Below are positions 16,092 through 23,975 of a stretch of DNA of 29,697 nucleotides, in pieces. Origin of the DNA: Acidobacteriaceae bacterium (lineage in GTDB: Bacteria > Acidobacteriota > Terriglobia > Terriglobales > SbA1); the NCBI GenBank assembly GCA_019237515.1, contig JAFAGX010000031.1, forward strand, positions 1 through 29,697, in the 5' to 3' direction. The translations under genes were made by a program, and so were the position numbers. A model generated the notes under the pieces. That model was not told the DNA's origin. It searched no databases and was given only the letters and a program-made list of their open reading frames with translations. Position 1 is the first letter of the stretch. The number at the start of each line of letters is the position of its first letter.

Positions 16092-16502
16092 ATGATCCGG
16101 ACTGTAAAAGCAGGGCTGCTCTACTTTGCAATAGTGTTCGGCGTCGGGTTTCTGCTTGGCCCCATCCGCCTGCTGTGGCTTGTTCCACGCGTGGGTACCC
16201 GGTCTGCTGAATTGATGGAAGCACCGATCATGCTTGTGGTCAGCATGTTTGCTGCGTATTGGACGATTCGATGGCTTGCGGTGCCGGCGATCTTTGCCTG
16301 TCGCCTTGGAATGGGGTTGCTGGCGCTGATTCTCATGCTGAGCGCTGAATTTTCTCTCGTGCTATGGCTAAGAGGAATGTCGCTAAAGCAGTACTTCGCG
16401 ACCCGCGATCCGGTATCGGGAACTGTGTATGACGTAGTGCTTGGGATCTTCGCGCTGATCCCGATGTTCGTCCGCCTAAGATCTGATTCGCGGAAGGTCT
16501 GA
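16092..16502 (+). CDS. Small four-helix membrane protein of unknown function
   Basis: The 136-residue protein is mostly hydrophobic, with about four membrane helices: near residues 6-25, 45-66, 70-92 and 115-128. Conserved-looking polar pieces lie between them (WLVPRVGTRSAELMEAPIM; LRGMSLKQYFATRDPVSGTVY). Small proteins of this pattern occur in several phyla and have no known role that I can name. It starts 13 nt after the M13 stop, so it is probably translated from the same message. It is convergent with egtD, whose end is 13 nt away. Confidence 0.75.
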   Translation: MIRTVKAGLLYFAIVFGVGFLLGPIRLLWLVPRVGTRSAELMEAPIMLVVSMFAAYWTIRWLAVPAIFACRLGMGLLALILMLSAEFSLVLWLRGMSLKQYFATRDPVSGTVYDVVLGIFALIPMFVRLRSDSRKV

Positions 16503-16515
16503 CTTCCCGAGGTTG

Positions 16516-17484
16516 TTATGTGCGAGCTGAGTTGACTCGCGCCAGGTGCAGCCCGAACCATTGGCGTCGATCAAACCAGGTGCGGGTCAAGTCAAATCCG
16601 GCCGGTTGCAAAATCTCTTTCACCATCTCGAGCGTGTATTTGTAGCTGTTTTCGGTGTGAATTCGCTCGCCGGTTGCAAATGGCACGCGCATGTTGAGCG
16701 CGGGAATGTGGACGATTTGAGAGTGTGAACTCTCCAGGTAAATCTCAATCCGGGATTTTTCCGGATTCCACGACGCCACATGCCGGAAGCTGGACAAATT
16801 AAAATCCGCACCCAACTCGCGGTTCAGCCTGAGTAGAATGTTCTTATTGAACTGTTCGGTGATTCCCTGCGAGTCGTTGTAGGCCGGCAACAAAATCGAT
16901 TGGTCCTTAACCAGATCGGTTCCGAGGAGCAAAGCATCATCGGACGTGAGTTGCTGGCGGATTTTGGTCAGCATTTCAACTGCATCAGGAGGGTTGAAAT
17001 TCCCGATACTGGAGCCAAGATACAGGACCAGCTTCCGTCCCGGAACATTGCGGAGAAATGCGAAGCCACAGCTGAAATCCACGATCACAGGGCGAACAGC
17101 GACGCCCGCACATTCGTCCTCAACCCTTTCCCTGGCCTCGTTGAGCGCAGATGCAGAAATATCGACAGGGAAATAAGGCACTCGCATTTGTCGACGCGCG
17201 AACGCGTGCAAAAGCGTGCAGGTCTTCGCTGCGGTGCCGGCGCCCAGTTCTACAATACTGAGGGCTGGTCCGGCCGCTGCGGCAATTTGCGGAGAGCGCT
17301 CACGCAAGATTTCGAGCTCCGTTCGCGTGAGATAGTATTCACGAAGACGTGTGATCTCCTCGAACAGCGCCGAGCCGCAACTGTCATAGAAGAGCTTGCA
17401 GGGCAGCCATTTGCTGTCGCTTGCGAGACCTTCCCGCACTTCTTCAGCATATCCAGGTAAGACAACGAGTTCGCGAGCAATCAT
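16516..17484 (-). CDS. egtD: L-histidine N-alpha-methyltransferase EgtD (ergothioneine synthesis)
   Basis: EgtD makes hercynine by adding three methyl groups from SAM to the alpha-amino group of histidine, the first step of ergothioneine synthesis. The open frame runs back to 17607, but the ATG at 17484-17482 overlaps the egtB stop as ATGA and gives 322 residues, the normal family length. Visible motifs are LFYDSCGSALFEEITRLREYYLTRTE near the N-terminus, the SAM-binding VELGAGTAAKT, a YFPVDIS strand, LYLGSSIGNF, and the C-terminal IHTENSYKYT and DRRQWFGLHLA. The overlap with egtB means coupled translation, egtB first. egtA, egtC and egtE are not in the window. Confidence 0.95.
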   Translation of the reverse strand: MIARELVVLPGYAEEVREGLASDSKWLPCKLFYDSCGSALFEEITRLREYYLTRTELEILRERSPQIAAAAGPALSIVELGAGTAAKTCTLLHAFARRQMRVPYFPVDISASALNEARERVEDECAGVAVRPVIVDFSCGFAFLRNVPGRKLVLYLGSSIGNFNPPDAVEMLTKIRQQLTSDDALLLGTDLVKDQSILLPAYNDSQGITEQFNKNILLRLNRELGADFNLSSFRHVASWNPEKSRIEIYLESSHSQIVHIPALNMRVPFATGERIHTENSYKYTLEMVKEILQPAGFDLTRTWFDRRQWFGLHLARVNSART

Positions 17485-18743
17485 TGAGCTAACCTGATGC
17501 CCGAAAATTGCCATTTGGCTTGGGGCGGGAAGAAATTTCGATAGCTCGCGCGAATATGGCTGGAGGGTGTGGCACATGATCCGCCACGTAGCACCATCTG
17601 ATTGCACATGAATTTGCCGTTATACTCGCCAATCAAACCCGGGGCAGGCTGAAATCCCGGATAAGCCACGTAGGGACTGGCCGTCCATTCCCAGATGTCT
17701 CCCAACATCTGCTGGTTGCCATGGCCGGATGGCGGCTGAGGATGAAAGGCATAGTCTTCGAGGAAGGTGCCACGCATCGGCATGCGTACAGCTGCCACTT
17801 CCCATTCTTCTTCTCGCGGGAGCCGAGCGCCGCTCCAGCGAGCATACGCATCCGCCTCGTAAAAGCTGACGTGGCAAACGGGTTCCCGCGGATCGAGTGG
17901 TTTTAAGCCCGTCAGCGTGAAGTGCCAGCACGAGCCGTCGTCTCGGCGCTCCCAGTAAAGCGGTGCATCCCAATGTTGCGCACACACTGTATCCCAACCA
18001 TCGGAGAGCCAGAGTTCCGGCCGCTTGTAGCCGTTATCCTGAATAAATTGCAAATATTCGGCGTTCGTAACTGGACGGGAAGCGATTCGGAAATCCTGCA
18101 AGAAGACCTGATGCCGCGGGCGTTCATTGTCGAAAGCAAATTCGTCACCCTCGTGACCAATGAAGTAAATACCTTCTGGGAACGCATCCCACACCAGCGG
18201 CGGAGTATCGATGACCGTGCCGTTACTCGCGATGGGAGCATCCGGCCGCAGCGGACTCGACCATAGGGCGTGCTTGATGTCAGTGACGATGAGTTCCTGG
18301 TGCTGCTGCTCGTGATTCAATCCCAGTTCTACGAGGTCGAGCACTTCGGCGGATGCGTTCTCAAGGAAATTCAGGAGAGCACGTTCCACATAGTCACGGA
18401 AAGCGTGCACTTGTTGCAGGCTCGGCCGCGACATCAGTCCGCGCGAACCGCGATTCGGATGCGACCCAAGACCTTTGTAGTAGGAATTGAAGAGGTACTG
18501 GTATCGGGTATCGAAAGGTTTGTAGTCGGGCAGGTTGGGCAGCAGAATGAAAGTTTCAAAGAACCACGTTGTGTGGGCAAGATGCCATTTCGTCGGGCTC
18601 GCGTCGGGCATCGACTGAAGCATCTGGTCTTCGGGAGAACATTGTTCGGTGATACGCAGGCTAGTGTTGCGAACGTCCAGAAAACGCTCTCGCATGGAGG
18701 AAGTCTGCTCGGCTCTCGGCTGGGGGACGGCAACTGTCGTCAT
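17481..18743 (-). CDS. egtB: Ergothioneine sulfoxide synthase EgtB (non-heme iron)
   Basis: EgtB joins a sulfur donor (gamma-glutamylcysteine or cysteine) to hercynine with oxygen, forming the C-S bond and a sulfoxide. The 420-residue protein has the DinB-like N-terminal domain, with iron ligands H57 in WHLAHTTWF and H144/H148 in HEQQHQEL. The C-terminal formylglycine-generating-enzyme fold carries GDIWEWTASPY, VLRGGSC and FSGIRLA. The ATG has GGAG 6 nt upstream. It is followed by egtD with a 4-nt overlap. No glutamine-amidotransferase-like egtC or ligase egtA is beside it, which fits the cysteine-using type of EgtB known from Chloracidobacterium; substrate choice cannot be read from sequence alone here. 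It diverges from the usp region across 386 nt. Confidence 0.95.
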   Translation of the reverse strand: MTTVAVPQPRAEQTSSMRERFLDVRNTSLRITEQCSPEDQMLQSMPDASPTKWHLAHTTWFFETFILLPNLPDYKPFDTRYQYLFNSYYKGLGSHPNRGSRGLMSRPSLQQVHAFRDYVERALLNFLENASAEVLDLVELGLNHEQQHQELIVTDIKHALWSSPLRPDAPIASNGTVIDTPPLVWDAFPEGIYFIGHEGDEFAFDNERPRHQVFLQDFRIASRPVTNAEYLQFIQDNGYKRPELWLSDGWDTVCAQHWDAPLYWERRDDGSCWHFTLTGLKPLDPREPVCHVSFYEADAYARWSGARLPREEEWEVAAVRMPMRGTFLEDYAFHPQPPSGHGNQQMLGDIWEWTASPYVAYPGFQPAPGLIGEYNGKFMCNQMVLRGGSCATPSSHIRASYRNFFPPQAKWQFSGIRLAQ

Positions 18744-18963
18744 AAGCTACTCCGTGGGCGGCAGGGTTGAGCGCACGACATCCTGTATCCGATGCACTTG
18801 CGCAGCGGCCCGTTGTTGAAAATTTCGCGGTTCATAGTCCCATGGCAACCATGGTTCTTAAAAGAGATGTTCGGCCCTATCGGCCTTCAGGCACGTCCCA
18901 TAGTCGCTAAAGCCTCGGAATCGTTGTGCTTACGCTTGCCGCATGTATCCCAACCACATGCCC

Positions 18964-18981
18964 CAGTGATTAACATCACTG
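18964..18981. promoter_or_regulatory. CRP/FNR-family-type palindrome upstream of usp
   Basis: CAGTGATTAACATCACTG is a perfect inverted repeat (7-bp arms, 4-nt centre) and contains GTGA-N6-TCAC, the core of CRP-type sites. It lies 149 nt before the usp start and 32 nt before the candidate short ORF, so it could act at a promoter for both. Universal stress genes are under CRP/FNR-family control in several bacteria. No such regulator is encoded in the window. Confidence 0.45.
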
Positions 18982-19012
18982 CCCAAAGTTCAAACCGGAG
19001 GTATAGATAGCT

Positions 19013-19126
19013 ATGGACGGAGTTTCACCACCTTGGGCATGGAGGTACACGGAGTCGAACACGCTTGCGTGGTTTGCCGGCGATCTTCCTTGCTTTCTGT
19101 TGGATGAAGCGAGACCGTGGAGGTGA
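19013..19126 (+). CDS. Candidate 37-residue Trp-rich leader peptide ahead of usp
   Basis: ATG 19013 is preceded by GGAGGT (18997-19002, 10 nt spacing) and opens a 37-codon frame that ends at TGA 19124-19126. The stop lies inside the Shine-Dalgarno of the next gene (GGAGGTGATC, 19119-19128), so ribosomes finishing here would be placed to start usp. The peptide has four Trp (positions 8, 10, 20, 36) and begins MDGVSPPWAWRYTESN. It has no signal peptide. It may be a real small protein, an upstream ORF that sets usp translation, or chance. The ribosome site and the exact overlap are seen directly; function is inference. Confidence 0.35.
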   Translation: MDGVSPPWAWRYTESNTLAWFAGDLPCFLLDEARPWR

Positions 19127-19129
19127 TCC

Positions 19130-20008
19130 GTGGCAACTGCATCTGTCTGCACGACCCGCATCGCGATCAATAATATTCTGCTGACGACGGACTTCTCTGA
19201 AGCGTCGCAAGCAGCATTACGGTACGCGTGCAATCTGGCTCGGCTGTGTGGCAGCAAAATCTTTGTTACGCATGTGGTTCCCGCTGAGCCTTATCTGGCT
19301 GTTCCTCTGGAACCGATTCCGATCGATCTCGATGTGTTCTGGGAACGTGAGAAACAGAGTATGAGGGAATTTACTGCTGCGAAGGCTTTGGAGGAAATCC
19401 CTCACGAGAGCATCCTGCAACGCGGCGAGCTTTGGGATGTCGTTTCCAGCGTGATCGAGAAGCACCATGTAGATCTTGTGATCGCGGGCACGCATGGACG
19501 TAAGGGTCTGAAAAGAGTGGTTCTGGGGTCAGTGGCCGAAAAGATTTATCGCCAGGCTAAATGCCCGGTTCTGACGCTGCGGCCGGAAGTCGCGGGAATG
19601 GGGTGGCAACTGAAGCGCATCCTTTTTGCGACCGACTTCTCGGACACTTCATTGCATGCGCTGCCGTATGCATTGTCGTTTGCGGAAGAAAACCATGCCA
19701 CTCTAATCTTGCTCAATGTAGCCCCACTGGTTCCTTACCAGTACAAACAATCCATCATTGAAAGCACATCCAAACGTCTTCAAGCCCTGATGCCGGATGA
19801 GGCCTCATGCCCGGCCGATTTCGTCGTATGTTTCGACTTCGCGGCGGAAGCGATCTTGCAGATCGCGCGGGACCGTCAAACGGACCTGATCGTTTTGGGC
19901 GTCAATCGACGGGCAGCGGTGGGGCTCTCCTCGCATCTGCCTTGGGCGACGGCCTCCGAGGTGGTGAGTGCAGCACCTTGCCCGGTACTTACAGTTCGGG
20001 CAGTTTAA
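19130..20008 (+). CDS. Universal stress protein with two tandem Usp domains
   Basis: The 292-residue cytoplasmic protein holds two UspA-type domains, about residues 12-151 and 160-290. Each starts with the usual strand and D-F-S motif (NNILLTTDFSEAS; KRILFATDFSDTS) and ends with CPVLT. The first has a perfect ATP-binding motif, G120-2X-G123-9X-G133-S134. In the second the matching region reads LGVNRRAAVGLSSHLPWAT, with the second and third Gly lost, so it probably does not bind ATP in the usual way. GTG 19130 is the start; GGAGGTGATC right upstream is a near-ideal ribosome site. A short ORF ends inside that site. It is followed after 130 nt by a metallophosphoesterase gene on the same strand. 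Exact stress role unknown. Confidence 0.92.
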   Translation: MATASVCTTRIAINNILLTTDFSEASQAALRYACNLARLCGSKIFVTHVVPAEPYLAVPLEPIPIDLDVFWEREKQSMREFTAAKALEEIPHESILQRGELWDVVSSVIEKHHVDLVIAGTHGRKGLKRVVLGSVAEKIYRQAKCPVLTLRPEVAGMGWQLKRILFATDFSDTSLHALPYALSFAEENHATLILLNVAPLVPYQYKQSIIESTSKRLQALMPDEASCPADFVVCFDFAAEAILQIARDRQTDLIVLGVNRRAAVGLSSHLPWATASEVVSAAPCPVLTVRAV

Positions 20009-20138
20009 GACGCGCACTTCAGCACTGGATTTTCCTTTATGCCGCACGAGCTAAACGGATTTCTGGAAAACGCTCGATTCGTGGTCCGATACAATAGGAA
20101 GGCAGCGATCAAGCTGGCCCCAGGGGAGACACCGTTAA

Positions 20139-21047
20139 TTGCCTTCCGTAAGTCGCCGGAAATTTCTACTTACAGCTGGAATTGCCTTTACCACTTTAGC
20201 GCTAGCTGAAGACGGCGTCATTCGCGAACCGAATCACCCCGAACTGGTGCGGCTGCAAATGCCCTTGAGACGTCTTCCGTCCGCCTTCGACGGGTTCACG
20301 ATTGCACAAATAAGCGACTTTCACTATGACCCGGTGTTCTCTGCGACTCCTATCCATCGTGCGATCGAAATAGTGAATCGTGTACGTCCGGACTTGGTGG
20401 TGTTAACCGGGGACTTTGTCACGATCCCGATTTATGCTGCGAATGACGATCCAAAAGCCGCCAAAGCGGCTGAGCCATGTGCAAAGCTTTTAAGCGGTTT
20501 GCATTCTCGGATTGGTAGCATTGCGGTGCTCGGAAACCATGATGTCGCAAGTGATGCGGCGTTCGTGACGGGAGCGCTCGAGCATCATGGTATCCAGGTG
20601 CTTTGCAATCGCTCGTTTCCGATTGAGCAGGACGGGATGCGGCTTTGGTTGTGCGGCCTGGATTCAATGGCGCGAGTGCCGAATCTTGAACACGCACTGG
20701 ACGCGGTGCCCAACACAGAACCTGCGATACTCCTGGTACACGAACCGGATTTCGCCGACGAAGCTTCTGGCAGACCGGTCGATTTGCAACTTTCCGGGCA
20801 CTCCCACGGCGGCCAGATATGGCTGCCTGGAATCGGAGCACCATGGCTCCCGCTCCACGCGCGAAAATACCCGCGCGGCCGGTACGACGTTCGGGGTCTG
20901 CCGGTTTACACCAACATCGGTTTGGGAACGATTCGCCTACCAGTACGTTTGAACTGCACACCCGAAGTGACACTGATCACTCTGCGTTCGCAGCAAGCGA
21001 ACAGGTCTGGCCAAAGAAGGATTTATACTACCAGCGACAGCGGCTAA
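20139..21047 (+). CDS. Tat-exported calcineurin-like metallophosphoesterase (YkuE type)
   Basis: The 302-residue protein begins at TTG 20139, which puts a twin-arginine signal at the very N-terminus (SRRKFLLTAGIAFTTLALA, residues 5-23), so it is exported folded with its metals. The two-metal phosphoesterase motifs are complete: D60-F-H62, G91-D92, G131-N-H-D134, VHEPD, and GHSHGGQIW near the C-terminus, then YTNIGLGTIRLPVRLNCTPE, which is typical of the YkuE/YaeI group. Members of this group act on lipid A precursors, phospholipids or other phosphoesters; the substrate here is not known. rfbB begins 11 nt after the stop, so the two are likely cotranscribed. The ribosome site before TTG (GGGGAG) is rather distant (11 nt). 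Confidence 0.9.
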   Translation: MPSVSRRKFLLTAGIAFTTLALAEDGVIREPNHPELVRLQMPLRRLPSAFDGFTIAQISDFHYDPVFSATPIHRAIEIVNRVRPDLVVLTGDFVTIPIYAANDDPKAAKAAEPCAKLLSGLHSRIGSIAVLGNHDVASDAAFVTGALEHHGIQVLCNRSFPIEQDGMRLWLCGLDSMARVPNLEHALDAVPNTEPAILLVHEPDFADEASGRPVDLQLSGHSHGGQIWLPGIGAPWLPLHARKYPRGRYDVRGLPVYTNIGLGTIRLPVRLNCTPEVTLITLRSQQANRSGQRRIYTTSDSG

Positions 21048-21058
21048 TTGAAGAGCTT

Positions 21059-22132
21059 ATGGCAAACCTGCGTCCGATTCTGGTAACCGGAGGAGCTGGG
21101 TTCATCGGCTCCAACTTCATATTGCAATGGCTTGCGAGCGAAGACGCGCCAGTCATCAATCTCGACAAGCTAACTTATGCAGGCAACCTTGCCAATTTGG
21201 AGCAGGTCGCCACGAATCAGCGCTACACATTTGTGCATGGAGACATTTGCGACCGGAAGCTGGTTAGTGATCTGCTCCATGGACATCAGCCGTGTGCGAT
21301 TGTTCACTTCGCGGCGGAAAGCCATGTGGATAGGTCGATCCACGGGCCTGATGATTTCATTCGGACCAACGTGAATGGCACTTTTGCATTGCTGGAGGAA
21401 ACGCGCGCGTATCACGCGGAAATGAATGCGGAAGAGAAATTCCGGTTCCGCTTTCTCCACGTTTCGACTGACGAGGTCTACGGATCGTTGGGACCGACAA
21501 ACCCTCCTTTTTCCGAGGTCACGCCATACGCTCCTAACAGCCCTTATGCAGCGTCGAAAGCGGCTTCGGACCACCTGATCCGGGCTTACCATCACACTTA
21601 TAGTTTGCCCACGCTTACCACCAATTGTTCCAACAACTATGGGCCATTTCAGTTTCCCGAGAAGCTGATCCCGCTAACGATCTTGCACGCGAGGGAAGGT
21701 AAGCCCATCCCGATATATGGTGACGGGCAAAATGTCCGGGACTGGCTGTTCGTGGAAGATCATTGCACCGCGATCAAAACCGTTCTCGCGCACGGCCGAG
21801 TGGGTGAAACTTACAATATCGGTGGAAAAAGCGAGAAACGGAACATTGAGATAGTGCGTACGATTTGCGCGACTCTCGACGAGCTACGACCAAAGGATCC
21901 GGTCGTGCCGCATAGCGAACTGATCACCTCTGTCCCAGATCGCCCGGGACATGATCGCCGCTATGCCATGGATACACGCAAAATTGAACGAGAGTTGGGG
22001 TGGCGTCCGCAGCAGACTTTCGAGACCGGCATTGCGAAAACCATCGACTGGTATGTCGCGCATGACGCGTGGATCCGGGAGGTCACCAGCGGCGATTATC
22101 GGCAGTGGATTGCGACACAGTACTCGATGTGA
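21059..22132 (+). CDS. rfbB: dTDP-glucose 4,6-dehydratase
   Basis: The enzyme converts dTDP-glucose to dTDP-4-keto-6-deoxyglucose, the second step toward dTDP-rhamnose and other deoxysugars. From ATG 21059 (GAAGAG just upstream) it is 357 residues, the normal length. The NAD-binding VTGGAGFIGSNF (residues 9-20), the T137-D138-E139 triad in HVSTDEVYG, the Y163-xxx-K167 pair in SPYAASKAAS, NNYGPFQFPEKLIP and DGQNVRDWLFVEDH are all present. The open frame extends back to 20819 inside the previous gene, but that part is not RfbB-like. rfbA follows after 89 nt; rfbC and rfbD are not in the window, so the final sugar cannot be named. Confidence 0.96.
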   Translation: MANLRPILVTGGAGFIGSNFILQWLASEDAPVINLDKLTYAGNLANLEQVATNQRYTFVHGDICDRKLVSDLLHGHQPCAIVHFAAESHVDRSIHGPDDFIRTNVNGTFALLEETRAYHAEMNAEEKFRFRFLHVSTDEVYGSLGPTNPPFSEVTPYAPNSPYAASKAASDHLIRAYHHTYSLPTLTTNCSNNYGPFQFPEKLIPLTILHAREGKPIPIYGDGQNVRDWLFVEDHCTAIKTVLAHGRVGETYNIGGKSEKRNIEIVRTICATLDELRPKDPVVPHSELITSVPDRPGHDRRYAMDTRKIERELGWRPQQTFETGIAKTIDWYVAHDAWIREVTSGDYRQWIATQYSM

Positions 22133-22221
22133 AATCGCATTTAGCAATTGGCACTTAGCATTTAGCGATTTAGTTTGACCTGCTGAGTGTCAACTTTCAA
22201 TTTCCAATTGCCCATAAACTC
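22133..22221. repeat. AT-rich spacer with TTTAGCA-type short repeats and an inverted repeat
   Basis: Between rfbB and rfbA the heptamer TTTAGCA and variants recur (22140, 22154, 22161, and TTTAG at 22169). GCAATTGG (22144-22151) is mirrored by CCAATTGC (22204-22211), ending 10 nt before the rfbA ATG. This AT-rich stretch is unlike the flanking genes and leaves rfbA without a visible Shine-Dalgarno. Confidence 0.45.
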
Positions 22222-23130
22222 ATGTCACAAGCACGACTTCCTAACAACTCGAAGTACAAAGGGATCATTCTGGCGGGGGGATCCGGGACGCGGCTATACC
22301 CGGTCACGCATGCGGTTTGCAAGAGCCTGCTGCCCATCTATGACAAGCCGATGATCTACTATCCGCTATCGACTTTGATGCTGGCGGGTATCCGGGAAAT
22401 CCTGATTATCTCCACGCCCGAGGATATTCCTCGGTTCCGGCAGTTCATGGGAGATGGATCGCAGTTCGGCTTAAATTTTGTATATCGGGTGCAAGCCCGG
22501 CCGGAAGGCATCGCCCAAGCCTTCCTGATCGGCAAAGATTTCATCGGGAACTCCTGTTGTGCGCTGGTGCTTGGCGACAATATCTTTTACGGGCATGATC
22601 TGGTCAAGTGCATGGCAAAAGCTTGTGAAAAGACCGAGGGCGCGCGAGTATTTGCCTATCCGGTACAAGATCCGGAGCGCTACGGGGTTGTCGAATTCGA
22701 TCAGGAAGGACGAGCGCTAAGTATTGAGGAGAAACCAAAACAACCGAAGTCGAGATATGCGGTCACCGGGCTTTATTTTTATGACAATCAAGTGGTGGAG
22801 ATCGCAAGTGGGCTGAAACCTTCCGCCCGGGGAGAACTGGAAATCACCGATATCAACAAAGAATATTTGCGTCGAGGTCAGCTGGACGTCGTGGTGATGG
22901 GCCGCGGCATGGCGTGGCTAGATACCGGCACGCACGAGGCGATGCTGGAAGCGTCGCTCTTTATTCAGACAATTGAAACCCGGCAAGGATTGATGGTGTC
23001 CTGCCCTGAGGAGATCGCCTATCGTTATGGCTACATTTCGGCTGAGCAGCTCCGCGCGGCCGCGGGAAAGATGAACAACAATGGCTATGGGCGCTATTTG
23101 CAGCAGCTGCTCACAGAACGAATTTTTTGA
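22222..23130 (+). CDS. rfbA: Glucose-1-phosphate thymidylyltransferase
   Basis: RfbA (RmlA) makes dTDP-glucose from dTTP and glucose-1-phosphate, feeding the enzyme encoded just upstream. The 302-residue protein has the nucleotide-binding [14 protein letters not shown] (residues 16-29), then [88 protein letters not shown], and [19 protein letters not shown], an end-to-end match to the family. It has ~10 extra residues at the N-terminus ([13 protein letters not shown]); a later start is possible. No ribosome site is seen before the ATG; the upstream spacer holds repeats. The 3' end faces the convergent gene at 23145 with 14 nt between them. Confidence 0.96.
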   Translation: MSQARLPNNSKYKGIILAGGSGTRLYPVTHAVCKSLLPIYDKPMIYYPLSTLMLAGIREILIISTPEDIPRFRQFMGDGSQFGLNFVYRVQARPEGIAQAFLIGKDFIGNSCCALVLGDNIFYGHDLVKCMAKACEKTEGARVFAYPVQDPERYGVVEFDQEGRALSIEEKPKQPKSRYAVTGLYFYDNQVVEIASGLKPSARGELEITDINKEYLRRGQLDVVVMGRGMAWLDTGTHEAMLEASLFIQTIETRQGLMVSCPEEIAYRYGYISAEQLRAAAGKMNNNGYGRYLQQLLTERIF

Positions 23131-23144
23131 CAGCTCGCCTCTTC

Positions 23145-23828
23145 TTACTCGGTTGCTACCTGCCAGGTACCGTTGTCGGCCTTCGCTAGCGAGATGGTTA
23201 CCTGAGTGGGTGCGGTATGATAGAAATCTGCCCCGTACTTCTGAATCAAAGTAGCGCGGTCCCAGCTGTTGAAAGCCTGTACGTTTGGCCCGGACGCATC
23301 CAGCAATTCACCGAGAGGCGTAGTTTTCCAGTTCCAGCTCATCGTGATTGTTGCGCGCGTGGGGCTCAGCATATTGATGTTGGACACGGTCAGCAACTTT
23401 CTCTCCGCGACAGGCACTTGATAGAGCTGCGTTCCATCTTTTTCGCTGGCGGAAGTTACACCGTCAATTCGTTTTAAGAACTCCTTGCCCGGGGTCGTTA
23501 GCTCGATGGGATACGTAGTGCCGTAAGTTCCTTGCGGTTTGCCAATCACAACCAATCCCGCTTTTTGCAGAAGTTTGTAGTGTGGCCCTTGCGGATTGTC
23601 GCCGACTGATGACTGGACCAGCCCGGTATGGAAACGGAAGGTTACCGGTCCTTGCTGCTTCAACACCGAGGCAGCCACTTGCGTGGCTTCCTGCATGGTC
23701 AAGACCTTTCGGTTTTGAACGATGTAGTAGCCGGCAACTCCCACGACAGTCACAATGAGTGCAACGATCAGCAGGAGAGGCACGATTGATGATTCTTGTT
23801 TTTCCATTTCCAGTTCTTGTTCAAACAT
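23145..23828 (-). CDS. Single-pass membrane-anchored protein of unknown function
   Basis: The ATG at 23828 follows AGGAGG closely and gives 227 residues; an upstream extension to 23915 lacks a ribosome site. A short acidic N-terminus (MFEQELEMEKQESS) precedes one membrane helix at about residues 15-35 (IVPLLLIVALIVTVVGVAGYYIV). The rest (~190 residues) should lie outside the cytoplasm. It includes VLTMQEATQVAASVLKQQGPVTFRF, a LLQKAGLVVIG stretch and TMSWNWKTTPLGELLD. The body does not match any enzyme family I know. It diverges from the zinc-ribbon gene with 147 nt between the starts, and a perfect TGTGA-N6-TCACA palindrome sits in that gap. Confidence 0.75.
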   Translation of the reverse strand: MFEQELEMEKQESSIVPLLLIVALIVTVVGVAGYYIVQNRKVLTMQEATQVAASVLKQQGPVTFRFHTGLVQSSVGDNPQGPHYKLLQKAGLVVIGKPQGTYGTTYPIELTTPGKEFLKRIDGVTSASEKDGTQLYQVPVAERKLLTVSNINMLSPTRATITMSWNWKTTPLGELLDASGPNVQAFNSWDRATLIQKYGADFYHTAPTQVTISLAKADNGTWQVATE

Positions 23829-23922
23829 CGCATCCTCCTGGGAACCTGCCGGCGATCGCCGCAACAGCTGATAAGTGCCGCCGCAGTTCATCCTCATTTT
23901 CGGAAAAATGCTCATAGCACGA

Positions 23923-23938
23923 TGTGACCTCGGTCACA
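23923..23938. promoter_or_regulatory. Perfect CRP-type site TGTGA-N6-TCACA in a divergent promoter region
   Basis: TGTGACCTCGGTCACA matches the classical CRP consensus half-sites exactly, with the standard 6-nt spacing. It lies 95 nt upstream of the membrane-anchored gene on the minus strand and 38 nt upstream of the zinc-ribbon gene on the plus strand, so one bound regulator could affect both. Which CRP/FNR-family protein would bind is unknown. Confidence 0.5.
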
Positions 23939-23975
23939 GGCGGGTGTGCCCGCGTCACCACAGTTTTCAGATAAA

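Larger units (their letters stand above)
18744..19129. other. Divergent spacer between egtB and the universal stress gene
   Basis: The 386 nt contain a CRP/FNR-type palindrome (18964-18981), a short ORF with its own ribosome site (19013-19126), and an unusually strong Shine-Dalgarno for usp (GGAGGTGATC, 19119-19128). A 72-codon open frame at 18792-19010 has no ribosome site and is not called. No clear -10/-35 pair was found for egtB. Confidence 0.45.

Noticed and set aside
18792..19010. 72-codon open frame between egtB and usp
   Set aside because: No ribosome site, no recognisable features, and it runs through the CRP-like palindrome and the ribosome site of the shorter ORF.
20039..20209. 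56-codon ATG frame overlapping the start of the metallophosphoesterase gene
   Set aside because: No ribosome site, and it overlaps the well-supported Tat signal sequence in another frame.
20819..21058. 80-codon N-terminal extension of rfbB
   Set aside because: It overlaps the metallophosphoesterase gene, and the family starts right before VTGGAGFIG, matching ATG 21059.
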